A stretch of 64,000 nt of DNA. Origin: Marinilabiliaceae bacterium. Lineage in GTDB: Bacteria > Bacteroidota > Bacteroidia > Bacteroidales > Marinilabiliaceae. The stretch is taken from contig JABUTU010000010.1 in NCBI GenBank assembly GCA_021443545.1, positions 1 to 64,000 of the forward strand. Reading direction: 5' to 3'. Positions 61,421 through 64,000 of this stretch are shown here, piece after piece. The first letter of the stretch is position 1; every line of letters begins with the position of its first letter. A model generated the notes under the pieces. The model saw only the letters and a program-made list of their open reading frames with translations, did no database searches and was not told the DNA's origin. Both the position numbers and the translations under genes were made by a program.

Positions 61421-63181
61421 TTACAATTTTATCTCCCGCACATCAAGATAGAGTTCATCGAGTTGTTTCTGATCAATCTTAGATGGTGCATCGAGCATCA
61501 CATCGCGACCTGAGTTGTTCTTAGGGAATGCTATACAGTCGCGGATTGAATCGAGTTCTGCGAAGAGACTCACCCAACGATCAAGACCATAAGCTAGACC
61601 GCCATGAGGTGGTGCTCCGAACTTGAAAGCATTCATCAAGAATCCAAACTGCTCCTGTGCCTTCTCTGGTGTAAAACCAAGAATATTGAATATCTTAGCC
61701 TGCAGCTCTGAGTCGTGGATACGTATTGAACCACCACCTACTTCGACGCCATTGATAACCATATCATAGGCATTTGCACGAACCTCAGCAGGATTGGTGT
61801 CTAACAATGGGATATCCTCTGGCTTTGGAGAAGTGAAAGGATGATGCATAGCCATCAGTCGTCCCTCCTCCTCGCTCCATTCGTACATCGGGAAATCTAT
61901 TACCCATAGACACGAGAACTTATCTTTCGGGCGCAGACCGAGTTGATTACCCATCTCAAGGCGCAGTTCACACAATTGCTTGCGTGTTTTCATTGTGTCG
62001 TCACCCGAGAGGATGAGGATGAGATCCCCTGGCTCTGCGCTGAATGCAGCCTTCATCTCCTGAAGTTTCTCTTGCGAATAGAATTTATCAACGCTCGACT
62101 TAACGCTTCCATCAGCCTCTACTCGTGCATAAACCAAACCTTTGGCTCCTATTTGAGGACGCTTGACAAACTCTGTGAGCTGGTCGAGCTGTTTCCTGGT
62201 ATATACGGCTGCACCCTTAGCACATATACCACCTATGTATGCAGCGTTATCAAAAACAGCGAAACCCGACCCCTTCATGATATCCATGAGCTCGACAAAC
62301 TTCATATCGAAACGCGTATCGGGCTTGTCAGAACCATAATACTTCATTGCATCATGCCATGTCATACGAGGGAAAGACTCAGCTATATCGAGACCACGTA
62401 TTGTTTTGAATAGATGCTTAGCCATACCTTCGAAGAGGGTGATGATATCCTCTTGCTCAACAAACGACATCTCACAGTCGATTTGAGTAAACTCTGGCTG
62501 ACGGTCAGCACGAAGGTCCTCGTCGCGAAAACACTTGACAATTTGGAAATAGCGGTCGAACCCAGCAACCATAAGAAGTTGCTTTAGTGTCTGAGGACTC
62601 TGGGGCAGAGCATAGAACTGACCTGGGTTCATACGACTTGGAACGACGAAGTCACGTGCTCCCTCAGGTGTCGAACCGATGAGGACAGGTGTCTCAACCT
62701 CAAGAAATCCTTTTGAGTCGAGATATGAACGCACTTCGAAGGCCATTTTATGACGAAGTTCCAGATTCTTACGCACACACGAGCGACGCAGGTCAAGATA
62801 TCTATACTTCATACGCAGGTCATCGCCTCCATCTGTGTTATCCTCAATGGTAAATGGAGGAGTCTGAGCTGTATTGAGTATGTTGAGTTCGCTTACGATA
62901 ATCTCGACATCACCTGTCGGGATATTCTTGTTCTTACTCTCTCGCTCGTTTACGACACCAACAATCTGAACGACATATTCGCGACCGAGATGGTTTGCCT
63001 TTTCACAAAGCTCTGCATCAATCGAATCGTTAAAGACCAACTGTGTAATGCCATATCTGTCACGCAAGTCAGCGAATGTCATTCCGCCCATCTTACGTGT
63101 ACGCTGTATCCAACCCGCCAAAGTAACGGTCTTGCCGGCGTCGCTCAATCGCAATTCGCCACAAGTATTAGTTCTGTACAT
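61421..63181 (-). CDS. aspS: Aspartyl-tRNA synthetase (586 aa)
   Basis: Class-IIb synthetase that charges tRNA-Asp. The N-terminal OB-fold ([40 protein letters not shown]) binds the anticodon. Motif 1/2 region: PETP-type [17 protein letters not shown] and [21 protein letters not shown] bacterial GAD insertion lies at about residues 290-420. Motif 3 is [13 protein letters not shown], with Trp-Val instead of the common Leu-Val. The length is normal. It follows the class-3 lipase gene by 40 bases. Confidence 0.98.
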   Translation of the reverse strand: MYRTNTCGELRLSDAGKTVTLAGWIQRTRKMGGMTFADLRDRYGITQLVFNDSIDAELCEKANHLGREYVVQIVGVVNERESKNKNIPTGDVEIIVSELNILNTAQTPPFTIEDNTDGGDDLRMKYRYLDLRRSCVRKNLELRHKMAFEVRSYLDSKGFLEVETPVLIGSTPEGARDFVVPSRMNPGQFYALPQSPQTLKQLLMVAGFDRYFQIVKCFRDEDLRADRQPEFTQIDCEMSFVEQEDIITLFEGMAKHLFKTIRGLDIAESFPRMTWHDAMKYYGSDKPDTRFDMKFVELMDIMKGSGFAVFDNAAYIGGICAKGAAVYTRKQLDQLTEFVKRPQIGAKGLVYARVEADGSVKSSVDKFYSQEKLQEMKAAFSAEPGDLILILSGDDTMKTRKQLCELRLEMGNQLGLRPKDKFSCLWVIDFPMYEWSEEEGRLMAMHHPFTSPKPEDIPLLDTNPAEVRANAYDMVINGVEVGGGSIRIHDSELQAKIFNILGFTPEKAQEQFGFLMNAFKFGAPPHGGLAYGLDRWVSLFAELDSIRDCIAFPKNNSGRDVMLDAPSKIDQKQLDELYLDVREIKL

Positions 63182-63221
63182 CTCTGTATATTGTTTATTT
63201 TTTACTCTTTCGTCTAAATTC

Positions 63222-64000
63222 CTACAAATCAGCTTCCGCTAATTCCATGTACGACTTGAACATATGATGTTCAAAGGCATCTTCAGCATTCTTGGGATGT
63301 CTTCTGTGATACTCTTCATCCGGCATCATAATGATAAAGTCACCAGCTCTCTGATAATTAGCACATCTTTCAAGCTGTGGCATATCATAACCTTCGTACA
63401 TATCCTCCAGCATACCGCCCAATGTCTTTCCCAAATAACGTGTCAGCTTTTTCTCTGACTTGCGTGTAGGTCTGCGCAAAATAGTGATGAGTGCCTTAAA
63501 CTTCACCTTATCCATTCTATTCATCTTTCCCATCTTTGCCACATCATCAATACGTGCAAATGGGTTGGTCGGATTGAAATCGTCTGGAGTCTGCACGCTC
63601 ATGGGTGTCTCAGGCACCCAATCATCGGCATTGACGACATTGAAAGCCCAGCCGCCACGTGTCATTCTGCCATAAGACATTGCAAAGGCATAGTTTCCTG
63701 GCTTAGGCGCAGCACTGCAGTAGGTCTTGAACTGCATATCTTTATGAAACTCTCCAAGTTCCTGCTTGCGAAGCAGAAAGGCTGTCATCAGATATGTTAT
63801 GGCACCACCCTGACTATGACCAGTCAGAATACAATCCCTTATGCCAGCGTTATAACATGAATCCAGTTTTGATATGATATCTTCCTGCATCGAGAGCATA
63901 CATCCAAGCCACCCAACGTGTACGCATGCTGACGTATCAGATGAGAGAGAGTATTTATACTTTTTACCAAGAGTATAAAATCCATTAGCCTTTGTTATTC
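63222..64000 (-). CDS. Class-3 lipase family protein, 5' part outside the window
   Basis: Alpha/beta-hydrolase of the fungal-lipase-like class 3. The nucleophile elbow is [14 protein letters not shown], followed by [17 protein letters not shown] and [11 protein letters not shown], where the Asp of the triad is likely. No stop codon occurs in frame from the first Met (63899) to the window edge. The extra residues ([20 protein letters not shown]) read as the normal upstream part, so the gene is cut by the window, not by mutation. At least 258 residues are visible. No signal peptide can be judged. It precedes aspS by 40 bases; co-transcription is possible. Confidence 0.85.
   Translation of the reverse strand, partial: ITKANGFYTLGKKYKYSLSSDTSACVHVGWLGCMLSMQEDIISKLDSCYNAGIRDCILTGHSQGGAITYLMTAFLLRKQELGEFHKDMQFKTYCSAAPKPGNYAFAMSYGRMTRGGWAFNVVNADDWVPETPMSVQTPDDFNPTNPFARIDDVAKMGKMNRMDKVKFKALITILRRPTRKSEKKLTRYLGKTLGGMLEDMYEGYDMPQLERCANYQRAGDFIIMMPDEEYHRRHPKNAEDAFEHHMFKSYMELAEADL

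Noticed and set aside
1-64000. tRNA, rRNA and known riboswitches
   Set aside because: I looked through the intergenic gaps for cloverleaf ends, CCA tails and common riboswitch cores and saw none; all gaps are under about 290 bases.

Overview
The window looks like a chromosomal segment of a Bacteroidales bacterium (phylum Bacteroidota). The evidence is: Por/T9SS-type C-terminal sorting domains; promoters of the Bacteroides type (TTTG, about 19-20 bases, TAnnTTTG) instead of -35/-10 boxes; almost no Shine-Dalgarno sequences; a single-chain PurL; SpoIIE phosphatases fused to TPR domains; DUF3467; and a TonB receptor paired with a lipoprotein. I cannot name a genus from sequence alone. I see no rRNA, tRNA, CRISPR array, prophage or intact insertion sequence, and no gene-free stretch longer than about 290 bases.

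Layout. 1-11.8 kb: one giant minus-strand gene for a 3,885-residue secreted protein of about 30 fibronectin-III domains, MBG-like domains and a T9SS tail. 11.9-15.6 kb: a DUF4143 ATPase with three 22-bp iterons upstream, a secreted propeller-like protein and an EamA permease. 15.75-19.5 kb: purL. 19.6-22.5 kb: a two-gene T9SS-related surface-protein operon and a metallo-beta-lactamase-fold lipoprotein. 22.8-27.3 kb: a carboxylesterase lipoprotein, then a TonB-dependent receptor and its lipoprotein partner. 27.4-34.3 kb (minus): an unknown protein, an MFS permease and a 1,644-residue uncharacterised exported protein with a very acidic tail. 34.4-43.4 kb (plus): a tight envelope operon of DUF3467, LpxL-like acyltransferase, LuxR-type regulator, RseP, LysM lytic transglycosylase and TamB. 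43.4-46.6 kb: an AraC regulator facing a GH29 fucosidase and a sugar mutarotase. 46.7-53.8 kb (minus): acyltransferase-3, leuS, a phosphohexomutase and a ROK glucokinase. 54-61.2 kb (minus): two tandem TPR-TM-SpoIIE phosphatases, a small unknown protein, engB and a GHL10-like hydrolase. 61.4-64 kb: aspS and a class-3 lipase whose 5' part lies beyond the window.

The common theme is the cell envelope: outer-membrane and periplasm assembly (LpxL, RseP, transglycosylase, TamB and the divergent giant protein), T9SS surface display, and glycan or ester hydrolases exported as lipoproteins. The least explained items are the nested domain duplications inside the giant protein, the 1,644-residue acidic-tailed protein that shares a promoter region with the envelope operon, the tandem membrane phosphatases, the iterons in front of the ATPase, and a 36-codon remnant of an Rpn-type nuclease/transposase between leuS and the phosphohexomutase. 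Start codons were moved from the longest reading frame where a signal peptide, an ATG or a promoter argued for it. Promoters and terminators were read by eye.
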